DNA of 53,315 nt from Flavobacteriales bacterium UBA4110 (lineage in GTDB: Bacteria; Bacteroidota; Bacteroidia; Flavobacteriales; Weeksellaceae). Both the position numbers and the translations under genes were made by a program. The notes below the pieces were generated by a model. The model saw nothing but the letters and a program-made list of their open reading frames with translations. It did no database searches and had not been told where the DNA came from. Of the stretch, positions 34,610-44,306 are shown piece after piece. Within the stretch, counting starts at the first letter, position 1. Every line of letters starts with the position of its first letter. The stretch is from assembly GCA_002383165.1 (NCBI GenBank), contig DFXK01000002.1, positions 1 to 53,315 on the forward strand. Reading direction: 5' to 3'.

Positions 34610-37453
34610 ATGACTTCTACCGATAAAAGATTATATCTTATTGATGCCTACGCAATGATTTTCCGTGGGTATTTTGCATTCATAAAAAATCCGCGAATCT
34701 CTACAAAAGGGATTAATACATCAGCAATTTTCGGATTTACGAATTCCTTGATAGAACTAATCAAACGGGATCGCCCTACACATTTAGCTGTGGTTTTTGA
34801 TGTCGGAAGAACCAATATCCGCCACCAAGATTTTACAGAATATAAGGCTAACCGACAGGATACCCCGGAACCGATTCTTATTGCAATTCCTTACATCCAC
34901 AGAATTCTGGAAGCGATGCACATCCCGATTCTTGGTGTAGAAGGATATGAGGCCGATGATGTCATAGGAACCATCGCTTGCAAAGCAGAAAAACAGGATT
35001 ACAATGTCTTTATGGTGACGCCAGACAAGGATTTTGCACAGTTGGTCACCGATAAAATAAAAATCTATAAACCGGGACTGAAAGGTGGCGACATCGAGAT
35101 TCTAGGTGTCGAAGAAGTGAAAGCCAAATATGAAATCAATGATCCGAAACAGATCATCGATTATCTTGGAATGATGGGAGATGCCGTGGACAATATTCCC
35201 GGCCTGGAAGGCGTCGGTGAGAAAACAGCCAAGAAATTTATTCAGGAATTCGGTTCAATGGAAAATCTTTTAGCTAATACGCATACACTGAAAGGCAAGC
35301 TTAAAGAAAAAGTTGAAGCCAGTGCAGAAAGAGGCTTATTATCTAAAAAATTAGCTACAATCCTTTGCGATGCACCCATCGAATTTAAAGAGGAACAATA
35401 TGATCTTGAAGTTCCGGATTTTGATAAAGTAAAGGAAGTATTTGACGAGCTGGAATTCCGGAGATTATACGAAAATCTTTATCGTGCCTTTTCCAACAAA
35501 GAGTATGTGGAAGAACTGATGGAAGGTGATGATGATAAAACTAAAATTACCGAAGTTGTAGATGGATCTGTAACTGTCCATAAAAATGGGACGATGGATC
35601 TGTTTGTCACTTTTGAGCAGTTGGAACAAGCCACTACCACTAAGTCTACCATTACGGAAAATGACCATCTTTACCAGTTCGTAGATACACCAAAAGCGCA
35701 GAGAATCTTGGTGGAAAATCTTCTGAAGCAAAAAGCAGTTTGTTTCGATACAGAAACTACATCTCTAAATGAATTGGAAGCTGAGCTTATTGGCATTAGC
35801 TTTTCCTACAAAAAAGGCTTGGCATATTACGTCCCTATTTCGAATAATCAGGAAGAAGCGCAGAAAACGGTAGAACTTTTCCGACCATTTTTTGAAGACC
35901 ACAATGTTCTGAAAATTGCCCATAATCTGAAATACGATTACAAAGTTCTGAAAAACTATAACATTGAAGTGGAAGGAAAATTGTTCGACACTATGGTCGC
36001 ACATTATCTGTTGAATCCTGATGGACGACACGGAATGGACTACCTATCCGAAATGTATCTGGACTACAAACCGGTTTCTATAGAATCATTAATTGGAAAA
36101 AAAGGAAAAAATCAGCTGACGTTGCGTGACGTAGATGTTCAAACACAGACAGATTATGCTGCGGAAGATGCCGATGTAACGTTTCAGCTGTACGAACTAT
36201 TTGCGCCACAACTTGCTAAGGAAAATCTGGAAGACCTTTTCTACAATGTCGAAATGCCATTGATGAAAGTCCTCGCAAAAATAGAACTGACAGGCGTAAA
36301 GCTTGATAACAATTGGCTGGCTCAGGAAAGCAAAGACTTGGAAAATGATCTGAAAATACTGGAATCTAAAATATTTGAATTGTCCGGAGAAGAATTCAAT
36401 ATGAACTCGCCGAAACAGTTGGGAGAGATTCTTTTCGAGAAAATGCAACTGGATCCTAAGGCGAAAAAAACAAAAACCGGCCAGTATGCTACTTCGGAAG
36501 ATGTTCTTCAGAAGCTATCTTCCAAGCACGAAATTATACCACAAATATTGGAATACAGAACATTACAGAAGTTAAAATCCACTTATGTAGATGCATTGCC
36601 GGGTCAGATTGATAAAAAAGATGACAGAGTTCATACTAATTTTTCTCAGACCACAGCTGCAACCGGAAGATTGGCTTCCGTTAATCCAAATCTGCAAAAT
36701 ATCCCGATCCGAACTCTCAGAGGACAGCAGATCCGTGGCGCATTTGTTTCCGATGAAGGCAAAAAAATCATCTCTGCCGATTATTCTCAGATCGAACTGA
36801 GGTTAATTGCAGAAATTTCTGGCGAACAAAATATGATTAAAGCTTTCCAAAACGGAGAAGACATCCACGCATCCACAGCTGCAAAATTGTTTAATATTCC
36901 GCTTGAAGATGTTACCAAAATTCAAAGAAGTCAGGCAAAAACGGTAAATTTTGGAATCATTTATGGTCAGGGTGCATTTGCTTTGGCAGAACAGACCGGA
37001 CTTTCCAGAACCGAAGCTAAAAAGATGATTGATTCTTATTACGAGACCTATCCGCGTTTGAAAGAATATATGGCTGAACAAGTTAAAAAAGCTCAAGATT
37101 TTGGGTATGTAGAAACTATTCTTGGTAGAAAACGTCATTTGAAAGATATTAATTCCAGCAATTTTGTTGTCAAAGCACACGCTGAAAGAAACGCTGTGAA
37201 CGCGCCAATCCAGGGAAGTGCAGCCGACATCATTAAACTCGCAATGATAAAAATCGACAGTGAACTGGAAACTCAAAATCTTCAAACCAAAATGTTGCTG
37301 CAGGTGCACGATGAATTGCTTTTCGAATCTCCATTAGAGGAATTGGAAACGGCAAAAGCTTTAATTAAAAAAGAAATGGAATCCGCTTTTCCGACCAATG
37401 TTCCGTTATTGGTGGAAGTTGGTGTGGGCGATAATTGGCTGGAAGCGCATTAA
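34610..37453 (+). CDS. polA: DNA polymerase I
   Basis: A 947-residue enzyme with all three activities. The N-terminal 5' nuclease has YEADDVIGTIA and VTPDKDFAQLV. A 3'-5' exonuclease domain (about 370-550) keeps the DxE motif CFDTETTS near residue 379, IAHNLKYDYKVL and the YAAEDADVT Asp, so proofreading should be active. The polymerase palm/fingers have motif A SADYSQIELRLIAEISG (Asp near 724), O-helix QAKTVNFGIIYGQGAFALAE, and motif C LLQVHDELLFE (His near 900). It removes RNA primers and fills repair gaps. In the O helix the key position reads F (NFGIIYG), as in the common type. Confidence 0.96.
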   Translation: MTSTDKRLYLIDAYAMIFRGYFAFIKNPRISTKGINTSAIFGFTNSLIELIKRDRPTHLAVVFDVGRTNIRHQDFTEYKANRQDTPEPILIAIPYIHRILEAMHIPILGVEGYEADDVIGTIACKAEKQDYNVFMVTPDKDFAQLVTDKIKIYKPGLKGGDIEILGVEEVKAKYEINDPKQIIDYLGMMGDAVDNIPGLEGVGEKTAKKFIQEFGSMENLLANTHTLKGKLKEKVEASAERGLLSKKLATILCDAPIEFKEEQYDLEVPDFDKVKEVFDELEFRRLYENLYRAFSNKEYVEELMEGDDDKTKITEVVDGSVTVHKNGTMDLFVTFEQLEQATTTKSTITENDHLYQFVDTPKAQRILVENLLKQKAVCFDTETTSLNELEAELIGISFSYKKGLAYYVPISNNQEEAQKTVELFRPFFEDHNVLKIAHNLKYDYKVLKNYNIEVEGKLFDTMVAHYLLNPDGRHGMDYLSEMYLDYKPVSIESLIGKKGKNQLTLRDVDVQTQTDYAAEDADVTFQLYELFAPQLAKENLEDLFYNVEMPLMKVLAKIELTGVKLDNNWLAQESKDLENDLKILESKIFELSGEEFNMNSPKQLGEILFEKMQLDPKAKKTKTGQYATSEDVLQKLSSKHEIIPQILEYRTLQKLKSTYVDALPGQIDKKDDRVHTNFSQTTAATGRLASVNPNLQNIPIRTLRGQQIRGAFVSDEGKKIISADYSQIELRLIAEISGEQNMIKAFQNGEDIHASTAAKLFNIPLEDVTKIQRSQAKTVNFGIIYGQGAFALAEQTGLSRTEAKKMIDSYYETYPRLKEYMAEQVKKAQDFGYVETILGRKRHLKDINSSNFVVKAHAERNAVNAPIQGSAADIIKLAMIKIDSELETQNLQTKMLLQVHDELLFESPLEELETAKALIKKEMESAFPTNVPLLVEVGVGDNWLEAH

Positions 37454-37491
37454 TCATATAAATAATTACAGATAATAATTTAAAAAAAATT

Positions 37492-37761
37492 ATGAAAGCA
37501 GTCGTTTTTTACGAACACAACGCCGAAAAATCAATGGACGAATTTATGGCCGTTTTTCCAAAACACGAAGCCTTTGAAGCAGAATTTTTAAAATCCGGGA
37601 AAGTTTTGGGAACCGGCGCGTTTGCTAATCCTGGGGAAGGTGCAATGGCGATTTTTGTCGATAAAAAGGCTGCCGAGGATTTCGTCAATGGTGATCCTTT
37701 TGTACAGGAAGGACTGATTGCAAAAGTAACCATCAAAGAATGGAACGATGAATTAGCCTAA
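37492..37761 (+). CDS. YciI family protein
   Basis: An 89-residue small soluble protein of the YciI/DGPF superfamily with a ferredoxin-like fold. The family pattern is visible: HEAFEAEFLKSGKVLGTGAF, then AIFVDKKAAEDFVNGDPFVQ, and an ending IKEWND. The FVNGDPFV segment is diagnostic. Proteins of this family may be small dehalogenase-like or sensing proteins, and the reaction here is unknown. It lies 38 bases after polA and 13 bases before the VOC gene. Confidence 0.85.
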   Translation: MKAVVFYEHNAEKSMDEFMAVFPKHEAFEAEFLKSGKVLGTGAFANPGEGAMAIFVDKKAAEDFVNGDPFVQEGLIAKVTIKEWNDELA

Positions 37762-37774
37762 TAGAAATATTATT

Positions 37775-38125
37775 ATGATTTCACAGATAATTGCAAAACT
37801 ACCTTTTACGGATAAGCAAAAAACCAAAGATTATTATTCTGATCTGGGATTCGATTTCGTTGCAGATTATGACCATTATCTGATTGCAACATATAATAAT
37901 TCGGAGTTGCATTTTTTTGAATTTAAGGAACTTTTACCAGAAAAATCTGATTTTATGCTTTATCTGAAAATATCAAGTAATATCGAAAAGTATTATGATC
38001 TTTTAAAATCAAAAGACATAAAAATTCATCCAAACGGAAAGCTGGAAACCAAACCTTGGAATATGAAAGAATTTTCCCTGATTGATCCGGACGGAACGTT
38101 GCTTACTTTTGGTGAGAAAATTTAA
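37775..38125 (+). CDS. VOC-superfamily (glyoxalase/bleomycin-resistance-like) protein
   Basis: A 116-residue protein with paired beta-alpha-beta-beta-beta modules of the vicinal oxygen chelate fold. Visible elements are the start AKLPFTDKQKTKDYYSDLGF, the strand SELHFFEFKEL, and the end FSLIDPDGTLLTFGE, whose DPDG..L.F motif is typical of VOC C termini. The metal-ligand pattern of true glyoxalase I is incomplete. It resembles bleomycin-binding protein relatives. Substrate is unknown. It is probably co-transcribed with the YciI gene. Confidence 0.75.
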   Translation: MISQIIAKLPFTDKQKTKDYYSDLGFDFVADYDHYLIATYNNSELHFFEFKELLPEKSDFMLYLKISSNIEKYYDLLKSKDIKIHPNGKLETKPWNMKEFSLIDPDGTLLTFGEKI

Positions 38126-38177
38126 AATTGTTGTAACAATCATTTTATAACCACGACTTAATAATCAAATAATTTTT

Positions 38178-39203
38178 ATGAACAATATAAAACTATACGG
38201 CTTTTTGCTGGGCGTTGCATTACTGAACAGTTGTGCCTCGACTAAAAACTTCTCCTATGACGGAAAAGGATTCAAAGATGCATACAACAGCATCACATCC
38301 GCAGAACTGAAAGAAAACCTTTATGTGATTGCAGATGACAAAATGGAGGGAAGAGACACCGGAAGCGCCGGACAAAAAAAAGCAGGCGAATACATGATAG
38401 AGCAGTACAAGAAAAACGGCATCGGTTTTCCACCAGCTTTGGGCTCATACTATCAAAAAGTTCCTGCTGAATCCATGAAAAAATACGGTGAAACTCTTCC
38501 GGATTCCGAAAATATTTTAGCGTTTATAGAAGGTTCTGAAAAACCGAATGAAATTATTGTAGTTTCTGCTCATTATGATCACGTTGGGATTAAAAAAGGT
38601 GAAGTGTATAACGGAGCAGATGATGATGGAAGCGGAACAGTAGCAGTGATGGAAATTGCACAAGCTTTTCAGGAAGCTAAGAAAAAAGGTTACGGACCAA
38701 AACGCTCGATTCTTTTTCTGCACGTAACCGGTGAAGAACACGGATTATTTGGCTCAGAATATTATTCCGATCACCCCGTATTCCCTTTAGCCAATACTGT
38801 TGCAGATCTTAATATTGATATGATTGGACGTGATGACCCAGAAAACAGAGGCAAGCAATATGTTTATGTAATTGGTTCCGAAATGCTAAGCTCGGAATTG
38901 AAAAAAATCAATGAAGCTGCGAATGATAAAAGCGTAAAACTGGAGCTCAACTACAAATATGATGATCCAAAAGATCCTCAGAGATTGTATTACAGATCAG
39001 ACCATTATAATTTTGCAAAACACAATATTCCTGTAGCTTTTTTCTTTGATGGCATCCACGAGGATTATCATAAACCGACTGACACGCCGGATAAAATTGA
39101 TTATGAGTTACTGACAAAACGTACAAAACTTGTTTTTACTACGGCTTGGGAACTTGCCAACAGACCTGAAAGAATTATTGTTGATGGGAAAAACACCAGA
39201 TAA
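38178..39203 (+). CDS. Lipoprotein M28-family zinc aminopeptidase
   Basis: A 341-residue lipoprotein with signal ending LLNSCAS. The M28 zinc residues can be followed: SAHYDHVG (His, general area), GADDDGSGTVAVMEIA (bridging Asp), HVTGEEHGLFGSEYY (catalytic and binding Glu), NIDMIGRDD (Asp) and the late His in IHEDYHKPTDTPDKI. It removes N-terminal residues from peptides in the periplasm or at the surface. The length is normal for the family. It ends at a strong terminator that also serves the convergent Nudix regulator. Confidence 0.92.
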   Translation: MNNIKLYGFLLGVALLNSCASTKNFSYDGKGFKDAYNSITSAELKENLYVIADDKMEGRDTGSAGQKKAGEYMIEQYKKNGIGFPPALGSYYQKVPAESMKKYGETLPDSENILAFIEGSEKPNEIIVVSAHYDHVGIKKGEVYNGADDDGSGTVAVMEIAQAFQEAKKKGYGPKRSILFLHVTGEEHGLFGSEYYSDHPVFPLANTVADLNIDMIGRDDPENRGKQYVYVIGSEMLSSELKKINEAANDKSVKLELNYKYDDPKDPQRLYYRSDHYNFAKHNIPVAFFFDGIHEDYHKPTDTPDKIDYELLTKRTKLVFTTAWELANRPERIIVDGKNTR

Positions 39204-39220
39204 AATTGTAGTTATATACT

Positions 39221-39250
39221 AAAAAAGCAACTCAGCCGAGTTGCTTTTTT
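39221..39250. terminator. Bidirectional hairpin terminator
   Basis: A 13-bp perfect stem pairs AAAAAAGCAACTC (39221-39233) with GAGTTGCTTTTTT (39238-39250) around an AGCC loop. It separates the M28 gene and the convergent Nudix regulator, whose stop codon begins at the edge of the hairpin. Confidence 0.9.
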
Positions 39251-40014
39251 TATGAAAAATCATTGTTTTTGATTTCCGGATTTTCTAAAAACTTGTAGAG
39301 ATAGGGCGCTTTGTTAGCAGAGCCTGTATAATGTTTTTCCAACCTTTCCAAAATATTGAGACTCAGCATTTTTCTCTGAAAATTATTTCTTCTCAAAGGT
39401 TCACCAAGTATGGCTTCATACAGATGCTGCAATTCCTTCATAGTAAACTTATCCGGTAGAAGATTGCTTCCCATCACCTGATAATCAATATTTTTTCTGA
39501 GATACAGCAAACCTTTCTCTATCATCTCCTGATGGTCAAAAGCCATATTCGGAAGGTTATCTACATCAAACCACTGACACTCTTCATTAAAAGAATCTGG
39601 AAAAGTATAGGTAAGTGTATAATCTATTAGCGCGCAATAACCTACAGATATGAAACGCTGATAAATCCAGTGACTTTTATCTACTTCAATATTCTTATTT
39701 TCCAACAATTTCTGATGCACATTGTTCTCAGTTCTTTTGATATCACCAAATGTGTAAAATTGTTCCATAAAAACATCGGAAAGATGGGTTCTTTCGTACA
39801 GCGTTCTGGCTGCCGCATCATTAAGATTCTCATCATTGAATATAAAACCACCAGGCACAGACCAAAGATCTAGGTCGTGATACTTCAGCAACAGTACTTT
39901 GAGTGAGTCTTTATGAAAACCAAAAATAACACAGTCTACAGAAACATGGTCTACAAAATCTTTTGTGTCAATTAGCTCTTTAAGATTGGTCTTAATTTTT
40001 TTATTTTCGGTCAT
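39250..40014 (-). CDS. Nudix-derived transcription regulator (NrtR/AraR-like), PUL regulator
   Basis: A 254-residue protein with an N-terminal Nudix domain (VDCVIFGFHKDSLKVLLLKY, LWSVPGGFIFNDENLNDAA) and a C-terminal winged helix (PDKFTMKELQHLYEAILGEP, then RNNFQRKMLSLNILERL). The Nudix box should read GX5EX7REUXEEXGU. Here it reads ARTLYERTHL after GFIFNDE, so the catalytic glutamates are mostly missing and it is probably a ligand sensor. Nudix-winged-helix proteins of Bacteroidetes often control sugar genes. It overlaps the MFS gene by 14 bases and lies beside a beta-glucan locus, so regulation of that locus is the likely job. Confidence 0.85.
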   Translation of the reverse strand: MTENKKIKTNLKELIDTKDFVDHVSVDCVIFGFHKDSLKVLLLKYHDLDLWSVPGGFIFNDENLNDAAARTLYERTHLSDVFMEQFYTFGDIKRTENNVHQKLLENKNIEVDKSHWIYQRFISVGYCALIDYTLTYTFPDSFNEECQWFDVDNLPNMAFDHQEMIEKGLLYLRKNIDYQVMGSNLLPDKFTMKELQHLYEAILGEPLRRNNFQRKMLSLNILERLEKHYTGSANKAPYLYKFLENPEIKNNDFS

Positions 40015-41188
40015 AGGTCATTATAGTTTTATTAAGAAAAAATGTGAGTCCAAATATAAATAATAATGGCATAATAATGTATAAAGGATAAAAATTGCTC
40101 ATTTTTCCATGAAACATCATGGCCATATATAGAGATCCTAAAGAACTCCCTAGTGATGAAAATATCACAACTACCGAAATAAAAAGGTGTGTTTTGCTGG
40201 TGGGAATTCTATTGAGAACTTCAGAATTATAAAGAGGATATAAGGGTGAGAGAAATAAACCCGTAAAAGGTATCAGAATAATGAGAATCCATCTGGAGCT
40301 GCTGTAAAAAAACGTAATGAGCAGCTGCGAAATTCCTAAAATTATAAAAATTGTAACCAAGCAACTTATTACAAATTTAAACCAATGAATTTTTAAAATC
40401 AACTTGCTGGTTGCAAGCCGTCCCAGAAATGAAAATAATGCTAAAAATGCAGACGATTGTAATGCAAAATAGGAGTTAACCTCCAAATTATTTTTATAAA
40501 AGCTTGGCAGCCAGGAATTGAAGCTTTGCTCTACAAAAACCATTAAAAATATAATGCAAAAAAAAATGAGAATTCTGGGCGTTCGGAAAAATGATAATCC
40601 ACCAGCAAACTCGCTTTTCTCAGCCTTACTTTCTTCAATTACAGTATTTCTTAAAAGTGTAAGTGTAACGATACTTAGCACAGCAATAATCCAAAATCCG
40701 AATTTCCAATATGCCGCATAATCACTGGAAAGAAGACTTCCAAAACCAATATTAACTATAAAAATACCGATCATAAAAGAAGCTTCTACACGACTCATTG
40801 TACTAGCAAGTTGCTCATCTTTAAAATTATCTTTTATGATACTGAAAACGGAAATCTTGGCGAGCGCAAAACTAACGCCTACGATACTGAGCCAGATTTT
40901 AAAAAACCAAAAAGCATCTATCAGTGGAAGTGCAATACAGCTTAGGATGATAAAAACAAGAGAAAATATCAGTGCATTTTTATTACCTGTTTTTCTAATA
41001 AGATTGACACAAAAAAGAGAAACCACCGCCATAGGAATATCTTTAAAAGACTCCAAAAAGCCGAGACCTTTATACGAAATGTGCTGTGAAAGCTGTAGGA
41101 TGATTACACCCATACTATTTAGCAAAATCGAGAATATCAAAAAGCTTAATATGAGCGGTAATTTAATTTTATTATTGTGAATGTTCAT
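40001..41188 (-). CDS. MFS transporter of the glucan locus
   Basis: A 395-residue protein with about 12 hydrophobic helices. Its N terminus (LPLILSFLIFSILLNSMGV) and helix 2-3 loop (LIRKTGNKNALIF) follow the general MFS pattern. A conserved half-way region includes FVEQSFNSWLPSFYKNNLEV. I assign sugar import only from its position: it lies with the Nudix regulator, divergent from susC. It may bring glucose or short oligosaccharides from the periplasm into the cytoplasm. A -7-like box TATATTTG lies 51 bases upstream (complement of 41239-41246). Confidence 0.75.
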   Translation of the reverse strand: MNIHNNKIKLPLILSFLIFSILLNSMGVIILQLSQHISYKGLGFLESFKDIPMAVVSLFCVNLIRKTGNKNALIFSLVFIILSCIALPLIDAFWFFKIWLSIVGVSFALAKISVFSIIKDNFKDEQLASTMSRVEASFMIGIFIVNIGFGSLLSSDYAAYWKFGFWIIAVLSIVTLTLLRNTVIEESKAEKSEFAGGLSFFRTPRILIFFCIIFLMVFVEQSFNSWLPSFYKNNLEVNSYFALQSSAFLALFSFLGRLATSKLILKIHWFKFVISCLVTIFIILGISQLLITFFYSSSRWILIILIPFTGLFLSPLYPLYNSEVLNRIPTSKTHLFISVVVIFSSLGSSLGSLYMAMMFHGKMSNFYPLYIIMPLLFIFGLTFFLNKTIMTYDRK

Positions 41189-41238
41189 TACTAAGCTCTT
41201 AACTTATTTTTAACATTGATTGTAGTTTTTGGGGATTT

Positions 41239-41373
41239 CAAATATAATAAAAATAATAGATTAGTCTACATCGAATACCGCTAAAATCACTATAAATAAA
41301 GAGATTTTTAAATTTTCAATTTTTTTTTTTGATATATCAAAAAAAAGGATATTTTTATTGTCTCAATATGAGA
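41239..41373. promoter_or_regulatory. Control region between the MFS gene and susC
   Basis: The divergent gap holds a minus-strand box TATATTTG (complement of 41239-41246) for the MFS/Nudix pair. It also holds two inverted repeats closer to susC: a 24-bp AT palindrome centred on GATATATC (41323-41346) and TCTCA-ATA-TGAGA (41361-41373), which ends 21 bases before the susC ATG. No canonical TAnnTTTG was seen on the susC side. Either repeat could be the operator of the Nudix regulator. Confidence 0.5.
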
Positions 41374-41394
41374 TTAACAAAAATTAATTAAAAT

Positions 41395-44295
41395 ATGAAC
41401 TTAAAGTATTCAAAATGTCTCGGGTTAGCCGCTGTATTGTATTTTACGGCCAATTACTCAGCGCAGCAACGGGTAAGTGATACAGCTTCTAAAGAAAAAA
41501 CGATAGAAGAAGTGGTAGTTATCGGTTATGGGACTCAAAAGAAAAGTAACGTGACAGGATCCATCGCAAGTATCAAAGCTTCAGATATTGAAGATATTCC
41601 TGCGGGTAAACCAGAACAAGTACTGCAGGGTAGAGCTGCAGGTGTCTCTGTGGTAACTAATTCTGGACAACCAGGATCTGGCGCTACGGTAAGAATCCGA
41701 GGCCTTACTAGTTTTGGTGCAGGTGGAAATGATCCAATGTGGGTTGTGGACGGAATTATAGTAGACGGAATAGGTTGGTTAAATCAATCTGATATTGAAA
41801 GTATCGAAGTTTTAAAAGATGGTGCATCATCTGCAATATATGGAGTAAGTGCTGCTAGAGGTGTTGTTTTAGTAACCACAAAAAAGGGAAAGAAAGGTGT
41901 TTTGAGTTTAGCTTATAACGGAAGTTATGGGACATCACAAGCCGCACGAAAATTAGATTTATTAAATGCTACACAGTATGCTACAATAATTAATGAAGGA
42001 TTTGCAAACGATAATTCTCCCATTAGATTTGCAAATCCAAGTATGTTTGGTATCGGCACGAATTGGCAAGATACAATATTCAATACTGGAGACAGACAAT
42101 CACACGAAGTAAGCATCAATGGTGGAAATGATAAGTCAACTTATTATGCGTCATTTGGTTATTTCGATCAAACCGGTATTGTAATGGGCGACATATCAAA
42201 CTACAAGAGAATCAATGCCCGTTTAAATTCCACACATAAAGTGCTAGATGTTCTAACAGTAGGTCAAACGTTTCTATACACCCATCAGAAAAGTCAGGGA
42301 ATCGGAGTTAATGAAACATTTGGTGGCCCACTAAGTTCAGCCATTAACCTAGATCCTACTACACCTGCTGTGGTTACCGACTGGTCACAAGTTAATTCAG
42401 CAAATTATACCAATGCCTATATTATTAGCGATGCAAACGGAAATCCTTATGGGATATCGCCTTGGGTGAATCAGGAAATGTCTAATCCATTAGCATATCG
42501 ACATACACAAAAAGGTAAATATGGTTGGTCAGATGATTTTGTTGGAAATGTATTTGCTGAGCTTAAACTTACAGATGGTTTAACTTTCAAAACCACATTA
42601 AACGGAAAAAAATCTTTTTGGGGCAGCCAAGGATTTACACCTAAGTTCTACTTAAGCCCAACTCTCGGCAATTTAGTTAATAATAATTTGAATAGAGTAA
42701 CGCAGACTAAATTTGAATGGAGTATGGAAAATACATTAAGCTACCAAAAAAGACTGGGTGATCATAACTTTAATATTATGCTGGGACAGGGAGTTTACAG
42801 ATATAATATTGGTTCCGGTGAAAGTGTTACCTACAGTAATATACCTGTGGAAAACTGGTACGAGGCAGCATTTTACGCAGTTGATGCCAAGAGTATTACA
42901 GCCAGTGCCTGGGATACTGCACAAACAAGAAGAGCATCTTATTTTGGAAGATTTATTTATGATTACCAAGACAAATACCTATTTACAGGTACATTTAGAA
43001 GAGATGGATCATCCAAGTTTTTAAAATACTGGGGGAATTTCCCATCTTTTTCAGCGGGATGGAATGTACATAAAGAAGGATTTTGGAAAGATAATGACAT
43101 CATCAATACTCTAAAAATCCGTGGAGGATACGGAGTCTTAGGTAACGATGCAATTGAAGATTTTATGTATAGAAGTTCTCTTGTCTCAGGAAGCAATTAT
43201 CCAAATGGAGAAATTAATCCTACTATAATTATTGGTTATAGTCCAAACACATTAGGAAACCCTAATCTGAAATGGGAAGAGACTGTACAAAGTGATATAG
43301 GAGCAGATATTCGATTCCTAAATGATTTTACTTTAGGCTTTGACTATTATTATAAGAAAACTAAGGATATCCTTCGTCGTGTAGCCATTCCTGGTTATGT
43401 TGGTGTACCTACCGATCCATTTGATAACATTGGTGATATGGAAAATAAGGGTATGGAGTTCGAGTTAGGCTATAAGAAAAACTGGCAGGATTTCAGTCTA
43501 TCTTTAAATGGGAATTTTTCTGCCAATAAAAATAAAGTTTTGCGTCTAGAAGATGATGTAGAATGGAGAGAGTTTGCTGGCTTACATTCAATGGGACCAG
43601 TTTCTAGATTGCAAGTTGGTAAACCTGTTGGGACATTCTATGGTTATACCTACAGTGGCGTATTCCAAAATCAAGAGCAAATCAACTCCTATACAAATAG
43701 TAATGGAAACTTGATAATTCCAAATGCAAAACCAGGAGATTTTATTTGGCAAGATAATAACGGAGACGGAAAAATAACCCAGGAAGATATGGTAGATATT
43801 GGAAGTTCTCTTCCTAAATTCACTTATGGTTTTACGGTGAATATGAATTACAAAAACTTTGATTTAATGGTTTTCGCGCAAGGACAGGGTGGCAATATGC
43901 TACTTCAAGGTCTTAGAAGATTGGATATGCTGGATGCCAACTATCAAACCGCTATTCTTAACAGATGGACAGGAGAGGGTTCTACAAATGACAATCCTAG
44001 ACTTACTCGTAACGACCCAAATGGTAACTATACAAAAATGTCAAAATACTATCTGCAGAAAGGAGATTATATGAGAATTAAGTTAGTTTCATTAGGATAC
44101 ACCATTCCAAAGGATGTTACTACAAAGTTCGGAGCTAACAAAGTCAGAATTTTTGTTACTGGTGAAAACCTTTTCACATTCACAAAATACACAGGATATG
44201 ATCCTGAAATTGCAGGTGGTAATGAATATGGTATAGACAGAGCATATTATCCACAGGCTAGAACATTTTTATTTGGTGCAAACATTCAATTTTAA
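41395..44295 (+). CDS. susC: SusC/RagA-family TonB-linked outer-membrane transporter
   Basis: A 966-residue outer-membrane barrel that imports oligosaccharides with the adjacent SusD lipoprotein. A signal peptide ends in YSAQQ. The TonB-box region IEEVVVIGYGTQKKSNVTGS follows directly, so the usual N-terminal carboxypeptidase-regulatory-like domain is missing and the protein is of the shorter type. The plug domain has LQGRAAGVSVV and ATVRIRG..WVVDGI, and the barrel end is FLFGANIQF with terminal Phe. It is the first gene of the locus and 11 bases before susD. Confidence 0.95.
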   Translation: MNLKYSKCLGLAAVLYFTANYSAQQRVSDTASKEKTIEEVVVIGYGTQKKSNVTGSIASIKASDIEDIPAGKPEQVLQGRAAGVSVVTNSGQPGSGATVRIRGLTSFGAGGNDPMWVVDGIIVDGIGWLNQSDIESIEVLKDGASSAIYGVSAARGVVLVTTKKGKKGVLSLAYNGSYGTSQAARKLDLLNATQYATIINEGFANDNSPIRFANPSMFGIGTNWQDTIFNTGDRQSHEVSINGGNDKSTYYASFGYFDQTGIVMGDISNYKRINARLNSTHKVLDVLTVGQTFLYTHQKSQGIGVNETFGGPLSSAINLDPTTPAVVTDWSQVNSANYTNAYIISDANGNPYGISPWVNQEMSNPLAYRHTQKGKYGWSDDFVGNVFAELKLTDGLTFKTTLNGKKSFWGSQGFTPKFYLSPTLGNLVNNNLNRVTQTKFEWSMENTLSYQKRLGDHNFNIMLGQGVYRYNIGSGESVTYSNIPVENWYEAAFYAVDAKSITASAWDTAQTRRASYFGRFIYDYQDKYLFTGTFRRDGSSKFLKYWGNFPSFSAGWNVHKEGFWKDNDIINTLKIRGGYGVLGNDAIEDFMYRSSLVSGSNYPNGEINPTIIIGYSPNTLGNPNLKWEETVQSDIGADIRFLNDFTLGFDYYYKKTKDILRRVAIPGYVGVPTDPFDNIGDMENKGMEFELGYKKNWQDFSLSLNGNFSANKNKVLRLEDDVEWREFAGLHSMGPVSRLQVGKPVGTFYGYTYSGVFQNQEQINSYTNSNGNLIIPNAKPGDFIWQDNNGDGKITQEDMVDIGSSLPKFTYGFTVNMNYKNFDLMVFAQGQGGNMLLQGLRRLDMLDANYQTAILNRWTGEGSTNDNPRLTRNDPNGNYTKMSKYYLQKGDYMRIKLVSLGYTIPKDVTTKFGANKVRIFVTGENLFTFTKYTGYDPEIAGGNEYGIDRAYYPQARTFLFGANIQF

Positions 44296-44306
44296 ATTTA
44301 GAAACA

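Noticed and set aside
36803..37309. 168-codon minus-strand frame inside polA
   Set aside because: It overlaps the polymerase motifs A to C of polA and has the Phe/Ser-rich composition of an antisense frame.
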